Positions 17,130 through 26,044 of a stretch of DNA of 64,000 bases are shown here, in pieces. Each line of letters starts with the position of its first letter. The first letter of the stretch is position 1. Position numbers and translations under genes: made by a program. The notes beneath the pieces are model-generated. The model made no database searches. It was given only the letters and a program-made list of their open reading frames with translations, and was not told the origin of the DNA. This DNA comes from Cupriavidus agavae (lineage in GTDB: Bacteria > Pseudomonadota > Gammaproteobacteria > Burkholderiales > Burkholderiaceae): the NCBI RefSeq assembly GCF_004217045.1, contig NZ_SGXM01000003.1, forward strand, positions 426,641-490,640, given 5' to 3'.

Positions 17130-17990
17130 ATGAGTGCGAATCGCGCAAACGCCCCGTACTACTTCGTGCCGGGCCCGTCGCGCCACCCGATCACGGCGGC
17201 CTTCGGCCTGCTGCTGACCGGCGCGGGCGCCGCCGGCTGGGTCAACGGGCAGCCGTGGGCGCCGTACGTTTGCGGCTTCGGGCTGATCTGGTTCCTGTTC
17301 GTGCTCAAGAGCTGGTTCGGCGACGCCATCGGCGAATCCGAGGGCGGGCTGTACGGCAAGAACATCGACGTGTCGTTCCGCTGGTCGATGGGCTGGTTCA
17401 TCTTCTCCGAGGTGATGTTCTTCGCGGCGTTCTTCGGCGCGCTGTTCTACGCCCGCACCATCGCCATGCCGTGGCTGGGCGACCTGAACAACAAGATCAT
17501 CTGGCCCGATTTTGCCGCCGTCTGGCCCAACACCGGCCCGGCCGGCACGGTCGAGGCGTTCCGCACCATGGGTCCGTGGCCGATCCCGACGATCAACACG
17601 GCGCTGCTGCTGACCTCGGGCGTGACGCTGACCTGGGCGCACCACGCGCTGCTGGCCGGCAAGCGCAACCAGGTGATCCAGGGCCTGGTGCTGACGGTGC
17701 TGCTGGGTGCGATCTTCATGGGCCTGCAGGCGTACGAGTACATCCATGCCTACCGCGATCTGAACCTGAAGCTGACCTCGGGCGTGTATGGCTCGACGTT
17801 CTTCCTGCTGACCGGCTTCCACGGCTTCCACGTGACGATGGGCGCGATCATGCTGGCCGTGGTGCTGGGCCGCGTGCTCAAGGGCCACTTCACGCCGGAC
17901 CACCACTTTGCGTTCGAAGGCGCCGCCTGGTACTGGCACTTCGTTGACGTGGTGTGGCTGGGCCTCTACGTGGTGGTGTACTGGCTGTAA
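17130..17990 (+). CDS. coxC: Cytochrome c oxidase subunit III
   Basis: Integral membrane subunit with seven helices that stabilises subunit I and its proton-uptake path. Recognised from PYYFVPGPSRHPI at the N-terminus, RWSMGWFIFSEVMFFAAFFGALFY in the middle and TGFHGFHVTMG and WYWHFVDVVWL near the end. The carboxylate in FSEVMFF corresponds to the conserved Glu. 286 residues. A GGAG ribosome site lies nine bases ahead of the ATG. A bidirectional terminator follows. Confidence 0.97.
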   Translation: MSANRANAPYYFVPGPSRHPITAAFGLLLTGAGAAGWVNGQPWAPYVCGFGLIWFLFVLKSWFGDAIGESEGGLYGKNIDVSFRWSMGWFIFSEVMFFAAFFGALFYARTIAMPWLGDLNNKIIWPDFAAVWPNTGPAGTVEAFRTMGPWPIPTINTALLLTSGVTLTWAHHALLAGKRNQVIQGLVLTVLLGAIFMGLQAYEYIHAYRDLNLKLTSGVYGSTFFLLTGFHGFHVTMGAIMLAVVLGRVLKGHFTPDHHFAFEGAAWYWHFVDVVWLGLYVVVYWL

Positions 17991-18027
17991 GCAAGGCCGC
18001 CCCCGGGCGGCTTGCCGTACCAATACG

Positions 18028-18065
18028 AAGCGCCGCGAGGGCCAGGGGCCCGGCGGCGCTTTTGT
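18028..18065. terminator. Bidirectional terminator after coxC
   Basis: AAGCGCCGC (18028-18036) pairs perfectly with GCGGCGCTT (18053-18061), followed by TTTTGT. A smaller GCCGCC/GGCGGC hairpin lies at 17996-18011. It separates coxC from the convergent small membrane gene. Confidence 0.75.
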
Positions 18066-18091
18066 CTTGGCAGGCTGGCGAGGTTGCCCGC

Positions 18092-18301
18092 TCAGGGCGA
18101 CATCTGGATGCCGGTGCTGTGGATCCAGCCCATCCAGTTGGCGAACAGGATGAACAAGAACAGCGCCACCGAGAAACCGACGCGCAGCATCAGCGAGCGC
18201 ATCATGTTGGGCGTGCGGCCCCGGTCGCGCATCATGAAGAACAGCGCGGAGGCCAGGCTGCCGATGATCAGGATGAAGGCGACGATGATGACGAAGCGCA
18301 T
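18092..18301 (-). CDS. DUF2909-type twin transmembrane protein
   Basis: 69 residues with two hydrophobic helices (about 2-23 and 40-62) joined by a basic loop, RDRGRTPNMMRSLMLR. This matches the small twin-TM family commonly found opposite to the cox genes. Function unknown. It is divergent from the SURF1 gene, with 57 bp between starts, and is the only minus-strand gene within the cox locus. Confidence 0.75.
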   Translation of the reverse strand: MRFVIIVAFILIIGSLASALFFMMRDRGRTPNMMRSLMLRVGFSVALFLFILFANWMGWIHSTGIQMSP

Positions 18302-18358
18302 GTGGGGGCCTGTTCTGCGGAGCGCCCATTATCGCACCGTGGCCGGGCGGGGAAACCC

Positions 18359-19144
18359 GTGACGACCCGCACGCCGCGCACGCTCTGGCGCTCGCCGGGC
18401 CCGCTGCCGGTGGTGGCCGCGCTGGTGGTGATCGCCGTGACGGCCGTGCTCGGCAACTGGCAGCTGAACCGCGCGCACGAGAAGATCGGCCGCGCCGAAC
18501 GGCTGGCCGCGCTGGCGGCCCAGCCGCCGGTGGACCTGGCCACCGTGCCCGCCGCGGAGGCCGCGCAGCTCGCCGAGCGCCGCGTGCGCGCCCGGGGCAC
18601 CTTCGACGCCGACCGTACCGTGCTGCTGGACAACCGGCCACACGGCAACGGCACCGACAGCCGCGCCGGCTTTCTGGTGCTGACGCCGCTGCGCATGCCC
18701 GATGGCGCCGCCGTGCTGGTGCTGCGCGGCTGGCTGGCGCGCGACGCGCAGGACCGCGCCCGCATCGCCCCGTTTCCAACACCGGCCGGGGAGGTGACGG
18801 TGGCCGGCACGGCGCTGGCCACCTTGCCGCGCGTCTACAGCCTGGGCCAGGACCCGGCGGCCGAGGCCGGGCAGAAGATCCGTCAGAATGTCGACCTGGC
18901 CGCGTTCGCGCGGGAGACCGGCATGCCGCTGCTGCCCGTGGTGCTGGAGCAGACGACCGACACCGGCGACGGGCTGGCGCGCGACTGGGCGCCGGCCGAT
19001 CTGGGCGCCGACCGCCACTACGGCTATGCCGCGCAGTGGTTCGGCCTGTCGGCGCTGACCCTCGCGCTGCTGGCCATCCTGGGCTGGCGCCGGGCACGTA
19101 ACGAATACCGCGCCGGACCCCAGGCAAACCTGAACGAACGATGA
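18359..19144 (+). CDS. SURF1 family cytochrome oxidase biogenesis protein
   Basis: Membrane protein with a helix near each end (about residues 15-33 and 230-247) and a periplasmic central domain, the SURF1 layout; it helps insert heme a into subunit I. Visible family features are LGNWQLNRAHEK, RGTFDADRTVLLDNRPHG, VLVLRGWLARD and the C-terminal HYGYAAQWFGLSALTLALL. The GTG at 18359 places the first helix at the start. It overlaps the next gene by four bases (ATGA), which indicates translational coupling. 261 residues. Confidence 0.88.
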   Translation: MTTRTPRTLWRSPGPLPVVAALVVIAVTAVLGNWQLNRAHEKIGRAERLAALAAQPPVDLATVPAAEAAQLAERRVRARGTFDADRTVLLDNRPHGNGTDSRAGFLVLTPLRMPDGAAVLVLRGWLARDAQDRARIAPFPTPAGEVTVAGTALATLPRVYSLGQDPAAEAGQKIRQNVDLAAFARETGMPLLPVVLEQTTDTGDGLARDWAPADLGADRHYGYAAQWFGLSALTLALLAILGWRRARNEYRAGPQANLNER

Positions 19145-19809
19145 CCGTACAAACCTCGCCCATGCCGCAGCAAGATCCCTCGGCCACGCCCCGGCCCCCC
19201 GCCGACGCCCGCATCGACGCCCGCACGCGCCGGGGCCGCCTGCAGATGCTCATGCTGCTGCTGGTATGCGCCTCGCCCGTGCTGTTCTCGTATTTCACCT
19301 ATTACGTGATCAAGCCCGAAGGCGGCAGCACCAACTATGGCGCGCTGGTCGACCCCCAGCGGCCCATGCCGGCCGCCACGCTGACCGACGAGCGCGGCCA
19401 GCCCATGCCGCTGGCGTCGCTGCGCGGCAAGTGGGTGATGCTGATGACCGACCCCTCGGCCTGCGGCGAAGCCTGCGCGCGCAAGCTGTTCACGATGCGC
19501 CAGATCCGGGCCGGGCAGGGCGAGAACCGCGAGCGCATCGTGCCGGTCTGGCTGGTCCAGGACGGCGGCCAGGTGGACGAACGGCTGGTGGCGGCCTACA
19601 ACGAACCCTATGCCGGCGTGCGTTTCCTGCGCATGGACCGCGCCGCCATCGCACAATGGCTGCCGGCACGCGACGGCGGCCGTATCGAGGACACGATTTT
19701 CCTGGTGGACCCGCTTGGTAACCTGATGATGCGCTGGCCCGCCGATCCGGACCCGGCCAAGGTCAGCAGCGACCTCAAGAAGCTGCTCAAGTACTCGCGT
19801 ATCGGATAA
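19141..19809 (+). CDS. SCO1/SenC-like thioredoxin-fold protein lacking histidine
   Basis: 222-residue protein with a membrane anchor (about 36-56) and a periplasmic thioredoxin-like domain: PAATLTDERGQPMPLASLRGKWVMLM, then a CxxxC motif in SACGEACARK and a late VDPLGNLMMRW strand. The order SURF1 - SCO-like - ctaA supports oxidase assembly. Unlike true Sco copper chaperones, the whole protein contains no histidine, so the third copper ligand is missing; a thiol-disulfide role is more likely. Compare the complete SCO protein at 21995. Confidence 0.75.
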   Translation: MTVQTSPMPQQDPSATPRPPADARIDARTRRGRLQMLMLLLVCASPVLFSYFTYYVIKPEGGSTNYGALVDPQRPMPAATLTDERGQPMPLASLRGKWVMLMTDPSACGEACARKLFTMRQIRAGQGENRERIVPVWLVQDGGQVDERLVAAYNEPYAGVRFLRMDRAAIAQWLPARDGGRIEDTIFLVDPLGNLMMRWPADPDPAKVSSDLKKLLKYSRIG

Positions 19810-19855
19810 TGGGCGGTTGTTAAGCTTTTTACGATTTCCAATCGGTTGTATCGCC

Positions 19856-20959
19856 ATGCTGCTCCAGCTCGCCATCATTGGCATCCTGATCGCCCTGCTG
19901 CCGCTGTCCTACGTGATGGTGCGCGGCAGCCGTGACAAGTACCGCAAGCTCGTGTGGATCACGGCGTTCCTGACGCTCGACCTCATCATGTTTGGCAGCT
20001 TCACCCGGCTGACCGATTCCGGGCTGGGTTGCCCGGACTGGCCCGGCTGCTATGGCCACTCCAACCCGCACGCGGCCATGGAGCCGATCCGGGCTGCCGA
20101 AACCGCGCTGCCGAGCGGCCCGGTCACGCTCATGAAGGCGTGGATCGAAATGATCCATCGTTATTTCGCCATGGCGGTGGGCGTGCTGATCATCTCGCTG
20201 ATGGTGCTGGCGTGGGTCAGGCGGCGCGAACTGCGCCAATCGCCATGGTTCGCCACCGGCGTCTTCGTACTGGTCTGCGTGCAGGGGCTGTTCGGCGCGC
20301 TGACCGTGACGATGAAGCTCCAGCCCATCATCGTGGTCACGCACCTGATGCTGGCCATGCTGCTGCTGGCGTCGCTGATCTGGCTCGGCTCGCGCAACGA
20401 TCCGCCGCATCCGGTGGCGCCGCAGGCCGCCGCGCTGCGCTGGGCCGGCGTGCTGGGCGTGGCGCTGCTGGTGATCCAGATCTTCCTCGGCGGATGGGTG
20501 AGCACCAACTACGCGGTGCTGGCCTGTACCGATTTTCCGCTCTGCAACGGCCAACTGGTGCCCGAGATGGACTTCCGGCACGGCTTCACGCTGTGGCGCC
20601 AGCTCGGCATGACGGCCGATGGCGACTACATCCCGCACGCGGCGCTGGTGGCCATCCACTGGGTGCATCGCGGCTTCGCGTTCGTGGTGCTGGGCTACCT
20701 GCTCTGGTTCGGGCTGCGGGCCAGCCGGCTGGAAGGACTGGCGCGCCATGGCCGGTGGCTGCTGGTGGTATTGGCGCTGCAACTGGCCACGGGTCTGTCG
20801 AACATCGTGTTCGACTGGCCGCTCGGCGCGGCGGTGGCCCATAACGGCGGCGCGGCCCTGCTTCTGATGCTGTTGCTCCGTCTCAACTACAATATCGGCC
20901 TCGCGACCCGCACCGCCGGCGCCGCCGCTCAATCCCGGATTGCCGCGCGCGCCACATGA
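19856..20959 (+). CDS. ctaA: Heme A synthase (COX15/CtaA)
   Basis: Oxidises the C8 methyl of heme O to make heme A for the oxidase. Eight-helix membrane protein; conserved motifs are [22 protein letters not shown], with heme-ligand histidines in [28 protein letters not shown] and [10 protein letters not shown]. The ATG at 19856 starts directly in the first helix; a TTG 39 bp upstream is possible. Its stop overlaps the ctaB start by four bases. 367 residues. Confidence 0.95.
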   Translation: MLLQLAIIGILIALLPLSYVMVRGSRDKYRKLVWITAFLTLDLIMFGSFTRLTDSGLGCPDWPGCYGHSNPHAAMEPIRAAETALPSGPVTLMKAWIEMIHRYFAMAVGVLIISLMVLAWVRRRELRQSPWFATGVFVLVCVQGLFGALTVTMKLQPIIVVTHLMLAMLLLASLIWLGSRNDPPHPVAPQAAALRWAGVLGVALLVIQIFLGGWVSTNYAVLACTDFPLCNGQLVPEMDFRHGFTLWRQLGMTADGDYIPHAALVAIHWVHRGFAFVVLGYLLWFGLRASRLEGLARHGRWLLVVLALQLATGLSNIVFDWPLGAAVAHNGGAALLLMLLLRLNYNIGLATRTAGAAAQSRIAARAT

Positions 20960-21900
20960 AGGACAAGATGCCCCCCGCCGTCTCCGCCACCGCCGCCCAC
21001 CCCCGATCACCGGTGGGCCGATTCGTCCACCTGGCCCGCCAGTACGCCGCGCTGACCAAGCCGCGCGTGACGCAGCTGGCCGTGTTCTGCGCCGTGATCG
21101 GCATGTTCCTGGCCACGCCGGGCATGGTGCCGTGGCCGGTGCTGATCGGCGGCGCGGCCGGCATCTGGCTGCTCGCGGGTGCTGCATTCGCCATCAACTG
21201 CCTGGTCGAGCAGAAAATCGACGCGCGCATGCGCCGCACGGCCTGGCGCCCCTCGGCCACGGGCGAGATCACCACGGTCCAGACTCTGATCTTCTCGGCC
21301 GTGCTGGGCGGCGCGGGCATGTACCTGCTGCACGTCTTCGCCAACGACCTGACGATGTGGCTGACGTTTGCCACGTTCCTGGGCTACGCGGTCATCTACA
21401 CGATCCTGTTGAAGCCAGCCACGCCGCAGAACATCGTGATCGGCGGGCTGTCGGGCGCCATGCCGCCCGCACTGGGCTGGGCCGCCGTGGCGGGTACCGT
21501 GCCGGCCGAGGGCTGGTTCCTGGTGCTGATCATCTTCACGTGGACGCCACCGCACTTTTGGGCGCTCGCGCTCTATCGCCGGGCCGACTACGAGAAATCG
21601 GGCCTGCCCATGCTGCCGATCACCCATGGCGAGCGCTACACGCTGCTCCACATCCTGCTCTACACGCTGGTCATGATCGCCGCCACGCTGCTGCCGTTTG
21701 TCTACGGCATGAGCGGCTACATCTATCTGGCTGCCGCGCTCGCGCTGGGGCTGGTGTTCCTGGGCTACGCCTGGAAGCTGTTCCGCAACTACTCGGACCA
21801 GCTCGCGCAGAAGACCTTCCGCTATTCGATCCTGTACCTCTCGCTGCTGTTCGCGGCGCTGCTGGTGGATCACTACTTCAAGTTCGTGCCGCAGGTCTGA
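20956..21900 (+). CDS. ctaB: Protoheme IX farnesyltransferase (heme O synthase)
   Basis: UbiA-family membrane prenyltransferase that adds a farnesyl group to heme B, giving heme O for CtaA. Motifs: LTKPRVTQL near residue 35, the metal-diphosphate loop [15 protein letters not shown], the heme-specific [11 protein letters not shown] and [27 protein letters not shown]. The first acidic position of the loop is Glu rather than the usual Asp. Start overlaps ctaA by ATGA. 314 residues. Confidence 0.96.
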   Translation: MKDKMPPAVSATAAHPRSPVGRFVHLARQYAALTKPRVTQLAVFCAVIGMFLATPGMVPWPVLIGGAAGIWLLAGAAFAINCLVEQKIDARMRRTAWRPSATGEITTVQTLIFSAVLGGAGMYLLHVFANDLTMWLTFATFLGYAVIYTILLKPATPQNIVIGGLSGAMPPALGWAAVAGTVPAEGWFLVLIIFTWTPPHFWALALYRRADYEKSGLPMLPITHGERYTLLHILLYTLVMIAATLLPFVYGMSGYIYLAAALALGLVFLGYAWKLFRNYSDQLAQKTFRYSILYLSLLFAALLVDHYFKFVPQV

Positions 21901-21994
21901 TGCCCCGCCTGCGGCATCTTGCCGCGCCCGGAAGCCATGGCCGATGTGATCGGCGATACTTTCGGGTCTCTCCCTGATCCCATCAGACTGCCGC

Positions 21995-22594
21995 ATGCCG
22001 ACTCTCGCTTCGTTCCGCCGCCTCTGCCTGCTCGCGCTGTGCACCGTGTTTCTTGCCGGGTGCGGCCAGCCGAAGCCTTCGTTCAAGAACGTCGATATCT
22101 CGGGCGCCTCGGGCTTCGGCAAGGATTTCGCACTGCTGGACCCCGCCGGCAAGACCCGCACGATGGCCGACTTCAAGGGCAAGGTGGTGCTGATGTTCTT
22201 CGGCTACACGCACTGCCCGGACGTCTGCCCGACCACGATGGTCGAGCTCAAGCAGGTCATGGAGCAAATGGGCCCCGACGCCGACAAGGTGCAGGTGCTG
22301 TTCATCACCGTGGACCCCGAGCGCGACACCGCCCAGCTGATGGGCCAGTACGTGCCGGCGTTCGACAAGCGCTTCCTGGGGCTGCGCCCGGCCGACGAGG
22401 CCGCGCTCAAGAAGGTGGCGCAGGACTTCAAGGTCTACTACGCCAAGGTGCCGGGTACGTCACCGCTGAACTACACGATGGACCATTCGGCCGGCAGCTA
22501 CGTGTTCGACCAGAACGGCCAGCTGCGCCTGTTCATCCGCCACGGGCAGGGTCCGGAGCCGATCGCGCATGACCTCAAGGCGCTGATGTCCTGA
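21995..22594 (+). CDS. SCO family copper chaperone lipoprotein
   Basis: Periplasmic thioredoxin-fold protein that helps load the CuA site of subunit II. A lipoprotein signal ends in FLAGC (lipid Cys near residue 24). The copper site is complete: CPDVCP in FFGYTHCPDVCPTT, and the distal His in MDHSAGSYVFD. 199 residues. It is the last gene of the cox locus, separated by about 95 bp from ctaB, and ends at a bidirectional terminator facing rpoH. Confidence 0.93.
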   Translation: MPTLASFRRLCLLALCTVFLAGCGQPKPSFKNVDISGASGFGKDFALLDPAGKTRTMADFKGKVVLMFFGYTHCPDVCPTTMVELKQVMEQMGPDADKVQVLFITVDPERDTAQLMGQYVPAFDKRFLGLRPADEAALKKVAQDFKVYYAKVPGTSPLNYTMDHSAGSYVFDQNGQLRLFIRHGQGPEPIAHDLKALMS

Positions 22595-22617
22595 GCGTTT
22601 TCGCCGGGGCAGCAAAC

Positions 22618-22645
22618 AAAAAGGCCGGTCAGTTGACCGGCCTTT
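22618..22645. terminator. Bidirectional terminator between the SCO gene and rpoH
   Basis: AAGGCCGGTCA pairs perfectly with TGACCGGCCTT around GT, with an A run on the left and TTTC on the right, serving both convergent genes. Confidence 0.85.
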
Positions 22646-22666
22646 CGACTTGCGGGGGGCGCAGGA

Positions 22667-23602
22667 TCAGGCAAAAGCCGCCAGCGCACCCTTCATCTTC
22701 TTCATCGCCGCCGATTCGATCTGGCGGATGCGCTCGGCCGACACGCCGAACTCGTCTGCCAGCTCGTGCAGCGTGGCGCCGCCCGAACCGTCGTCGTTCA
22801 CGTCGAGCCAGCGCGCCTCGATGATGCGGCGGCTGCGCGGATCCAGCTTGGTCAGGGCTTCTTCCAGGCCCTCGACCTGCAGGCGATCCTGGCGCTTGGC
22901 TTCCAGCACCTTGGTCGGCTCGTTGTGGTTGTCCGCAAGGTAGGCGATCGGGGCGAATTCCTCCTCGCCATCGTCAACCTGGCCTTCCAGCGCCAGGTCG
23001 CCGCCCGCCATGCGGGTTTCCATCTCCATCACTTCCTCGGGCTTGACGTTGAGCTCGCGCGCAACGGCTTCCACCTGTTCGGGCGTGAAGGTGTGCAGGC
23101 CGGTCTTGTGGCTGCGCAGGTTGAAGAACAGCTTGCGCTGGGCCTTGGTGGTGGCCACCTTGACCATGCGCCAGTTCTTCAGCACGTATTCGTGGATTTC
23201 CGCCTTGATCCAGTGCATCGCGTACGACACCAGCCGCACGCCCTGCTCGGGGTCGTAGCGCTTCACGGCCTTCATCAGGCCGATGTTGCCTTCCTGGATC
23301 AGGTCCGCGTGGGGCAGGCCATAACCCAGGTACTGGCGGGCGATGGACACCACCAGGCGCAGGTGCGACATCACCATGCGACGCGCGGCATCGACGGATT
23401 CGTTGTCGCGCAGGTCGCGCGCCAGCCGAAGCTCTTCCTCGGGGGTGAGCATCGGAATACGGTGGACCGCCTGGATATAGCTATCCAGGTTGCCCAGCGT
23501 GCCCGGGAACGTCAGCGCGAAAGCGTTCGCGGCAGCGTTCTGGGGCGCCGTCGGCAGACGGCGGGAAACTTGGTTTTGATCGGCAGACAGGACTGCGTTC
23601 AC
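22667..23602 (-). CDS. rpoH: RNA polymerase sigma-32 factor
   Basis: Heat-shock sigma factor. Region 2 shows HLRLVVSIARQYLGYGLPHADLIQEGNIGLMKAV and SYAMHWIKAEIHEYVL; the RpoH-specific box is QRKLFFNLRS; region 4 shows LHELADEFGVSAERIRQIE. I choose the GTG at 23602 because AAAGGAG lies five bases upstream; the frame continues 21 codons to a TTG without support. 311 residues, slightly longer than the E. coli protein at the N-terminus. A perfect CIRCE element lies 70 bp upstream of the start, implying HrcA control. Confidence 0.96.
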   Translation of the reverse strand: MNAVLSADQNQVSRRLPTAPQNAAANAFALTFPGTLGNLDSYIQAVHRIPMLTPEEELRLARDLRDNESVDAARRMVMSHLRLVVSIARQYLGYGLPHADLIQEGNIGLMKAVKRYDPEQGVRLVSYAMHWIKAEIHEYVLKNWRMVKVATTKAQRKLFFNLRSHKTGLHTFTPEQVEAVARELNVKPEEVMEMETRMAGGDLALEGQVDDGEEEFAPIAYLADNHNEPTKVLEAKRQDRLQVEGLEEALTKLDPRSRRIIEARWLDVNDDGSGGATLHELADEFGVSAERIRQIESAAMKKMKGALAAFA

Positions 23603-23638
23603 TTTGACTCCTTTCGCATCCGGCGGCAGGTTGCCGGT

Positions 23639-23655
23639 GTGTCCCGATGGGACAC
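23639..23655 (-). other. Hairpin in the rpoH leader
   Basis: GTGTCCC-GAT-GGGACAC forms a 7-bp stem between the CIRCE element and the rpoH GTG start, about 37 bp before the start. Confidence 0.5.
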
Positions 23656-23671
23656 CGCATTGCAACGCATC

Positions 23672-23698
23672 TTAGCACTCGAACCGGGTGAGTGCTAA
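23672..23698. promoter_or_regulatory. CIRCE element (HrcA operator) upstream of rpoH
   Basis: TTAGCACTC, nine bases, GAGTGCTAA: an exact match to the canonical CIRCE operator bound by HrcA. It lies 70 bp upstream of the rpoH start and 248 bp before the divergent pirin gene; proximity favours rpoH as target. Confidence 0.93.
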
Positions 23699-23945
23699 TT
23701 TGAGGGCTTACACCAATGATAGTTCCTGGCGATCGAAAACTCTTTTCGAATAGGCACTGGGGATTGCCACAATGCCTGTTGAAACCGCGCCAGGCAACGG
23801 TTCCAGCCGGTCCTTGCCGTCGACAGGATTGTTAGAGGGCGGAAAAGTCCATCGGTTTCCTACGAATTCGGGGCAAATTTGGGATGGTCTATTGCAGGAT
23901 TCGCTACACTGGAAGTTGTCTTCCAGCCCCATTTCGGAGCCCCAC

Positions 23946-24818
23946 ATGTCCGCTATCGAACACTTGCTGAAACCCCACGTGCGGGACATCGGCGAGTTCA
24001 CCGTCCGCCGCCTGCTGCCGGCCGCCACCACGCAAACCGTCGGACCGTTCATCTTCTTCGATCACATGGGGCCCGTGGAGATGGCGCCCGGGCAGGGCAT
24101 GGATGTGCGCCCGCATCCACATATCGGGTTGGCCACGGTCACCTATCTGTTCGAGGGCGAGATCATGCACCGCGACAGCCTGGGCAGCGAGCAGGTGATC
24201 CGCCCCGGCGACGTGAACTGGATGACGGCCGGACGAGGCATTGCGCACTCCGAGCGCTCGCCCGACGCCGCCCGCGAAGCTGGCCCGCGCCTGCACGGCA
24301 TCCAGACCTGGGTGGCGCTGCCGAAGGCCCACGAGGCCGATGCGCCGTCGTTCCACCACCATCCCGGCGCCACGCTGCCCAAGCTCGAACTGCCGGGCGT
24401 GCGCATGACCGTGATTGCGGGCGATGCCTTCGGCGCCGAGTCGCCGGTGCGCGTCTACAGCCGCACGTTGTACGTGGCGATCGAGATGGAGGCGGGCGCC
24501 ACGCTCGTGATTCCGCCCGAGCACGTGCAGCGCGGCATCTATCCGGTGGAAGGCAATGTGGAACTGGATGGCGAGACGCTGCCGGCCGAGCATCTGGTGA
24601 CGCTGACGCCGGGCGAGCCGGTGTCGGTCACGGCCACGATCCCGTCGCGGCTGATGCTGTTGGGCGGCGATCCGACCGATGGCCGGCGCTTCATCTTCTG
24701 GAACTTCGTCGCCAGCAGCAAGGAAGCGATCGAGGAAGCCAGCCAGCGCTGGGAGAACGACCAGTTCCCGCGCGTGCCGGGCGAGACCGAGCGGATTCCG
24801 CTGCCGGCGCGCCGATAG
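23946..24818 (+). CDS. Pirin family protein
   Basis: Bicupin protein of the pirin family, some members of which oxidise quercetin with a bound metal. The N-terminal cupin shows GPFIFFDHMGPVEM, the metal-binding RPHPHIGLATVTYLFEGEI and NWMTAGRGIAHSER; the C-terminal cupin follows from about residue 170. The ATG at 23946 has GGAG nine bases upstream; about 58 upstream in-frame codons lack support. 290 residues. Physiological substrate unknown. Convergent with ybiB, 18 bp away. Confidence 0.9.
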   Translation: MSAIEHLLKPHVRDIGEFTVRRLLPAATTQTVGPFIFFDHMGPVEMAPGQGMDVRPHPHIGLATVTYLFEGEIMHRDSLGSEQVIRPGDVNWMTAGRGIAHSERSPDAAREAGPRLHGIQTWVALPKAHEADAPSFHHHPGATLPKLELPGVRMTVIAGDAFGAESPVRVYSRTLYVAIEMEAGATLVIPPEHVQRGIYPVEGNVELDGETLPAEHLVTLTPGEPVSVTATIPSRLMLLGGDPTDGRRFIFWNFVASSKEAIEEASQRWENDQFPRVPGETERIPLPARR

Positions 24819-24836
24819 CCGGCAGCGGCGCGGACC

Positions 24837-25820
24837 TCAGACCGGGCTGGCCCAGGCCACCCGGGTTGCCTGCTTCAGGCAATCCCTGATCGTCTGCACC
24901 TGCGTGGCGAGCGGGGCCGGCACAGGCGCCGCGCCGTCCAGCACCCGGCGAATCCACGCGGCGGTAGCGGCCACATCGGTGCCCGGCGGCAGTTCGGGCA
25001 CCTCGCCGATCGAGCCGCCCACCGGGTCGACCATGGTCCGCTGATGCCCGTCGTGGAGCCAGTCGATGCGCGTGCTGCGCCGCGCGTCGGCCACCACTTC
25101 GCCCTCGGTGCCGCGTCCCAGCAGCACGTTGGCGGGCTCGTGCGAGAAATAATCGGTCAGCGTCTCGCGGTATTCCGGATGGGTGTAGCTGTAGAGCCGC
25201 AGCGCCTCGGCCGGCGTGTGCTGGCCCACCGGCTGCAGCATCTTGACGATGGTGTGCGACGAATTGCGCAGGCCGATGATGGGGCGCTTGTCGAGCAGCG
25301 TCGACAGCGCCGGCGAGAGGACGTCGATCGGCAGCACGGCCAGCGGGTTGGCCGGCGCCGCCAGTTGATCCTGCGCAGCCTGGGTGGTGGCGCACAGCGG
25401 CACGCCCAGGGCCTCGAACAGCGCCAGGCTGGTGACCCGCCCGTCGAACTCGCGCACGCCATGCACCAGCGTGGGCACGCCATCGCGCGCCAGCAGCAGG
25501 GCCAGCAGCGGCACGAGGTTTGGTTGCTTGCGCGCGCCGTTGTAGCTGGGGATCACCACCACGGGTTTGTCGGCGGGCGCCGCCAGCGGCTGGCAGTGCG
25601 CGTGGGCGGCTTCAAGCATGCCGGCCAGCTCGTGCGGCGCCTCGCCCTTGATGCGGTAGGCCATCAGCACGGCGCCCAGCTCGATATCGGACACGCGCCC
25701 GGCCAGCATGGCGTCGAACAGGGCCTGGGCGTCTTCGCGCGGCAGGGCGCGGGCGCCGTTGACGCCGCGGCCGATCTCCTTGATATAGCGGGCGGCCGAA
25801 AATGCGGAAGCAGAAGTCAT
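24837..25820 (-). CDS. ybiB: YbiB-type DNA-binding protein (TrpD2 family)
   Basis: Glycosyltransferase family 3 fold, like anthranilate phosphoribosyltransferase, but the substrate motifs differ; E. coli YbiB binds nucleic acid and has no TrpD activity. Visible: an N-terminal helical domain with ALFDAMLAGRVSDIELGAVLMAYRIKGE, a central PSYNGARKQPNLVPLLALLLA and VHGVREFDGRVTS, and IIGLRNSSHTIVKML in place of TrpD's GTGGD chemistry. 327 residues. Divergent from the FAH-family gene by 224 bp. The naming is by similarity; no SOS box was seen. Confidence 0.85.
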   Translation of the reverse strand: MTSASAFSAARYIKEIGRGVNGARALPREDAQALFDAMLAGRVSDIELGAVLMAYRIKGEAPHELAGMLEAAHAHCQPLAAPADKPVVVIPSYNGARKQPNLVPLLALLLARDGVPTLVHGVREFDGRVTSLALFEALGVPLCATTQAAQDQLAAPANPLAVLPIDVLSPALSTLLDKRPIIGLRNSSHTIVKMLQPVGQHTPAEALRLYSYTHPEYRETLTDYFSHEPANVLLGRGTEGEVVADARRSTRIDWLHDGHQRTMVDPVGGSIGEVPELPPGTDVAATAAWIRRVLDGAAPVPAPLATQVQTIRDCLKQATRVAWASPV

Positions 25821-26044
25821 GATGACTGCGGGATGTGTGGGGAGTTGGCGTTCATGATAGCCCACGATTCCCGCCGCCGAGCATGCCGTGGCCGCCACCT
25901 GCCGGGCCCGCGCAACGCACCGGCGGCGTGCTGCCCCGCCTTGGGTGTATGCTTTCTCCCTGCCGTGCCGAGGCCACATTGGCCGTGTCCACCGAATGCG
26001 CCGGCGCGGCGTTCCATCACAAGAGAGACAAGCTGGAGATCTGG

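Noticed and set aside
16017..19298. 1093-residue minus-strand open frame across ctaG, coxC and SURF1
   Set aside because: Composition is Arg/Pro/Ser-rich nonsense and it runs opposite to four recognisable cox genes; long antisense frames are expected at this GC content.
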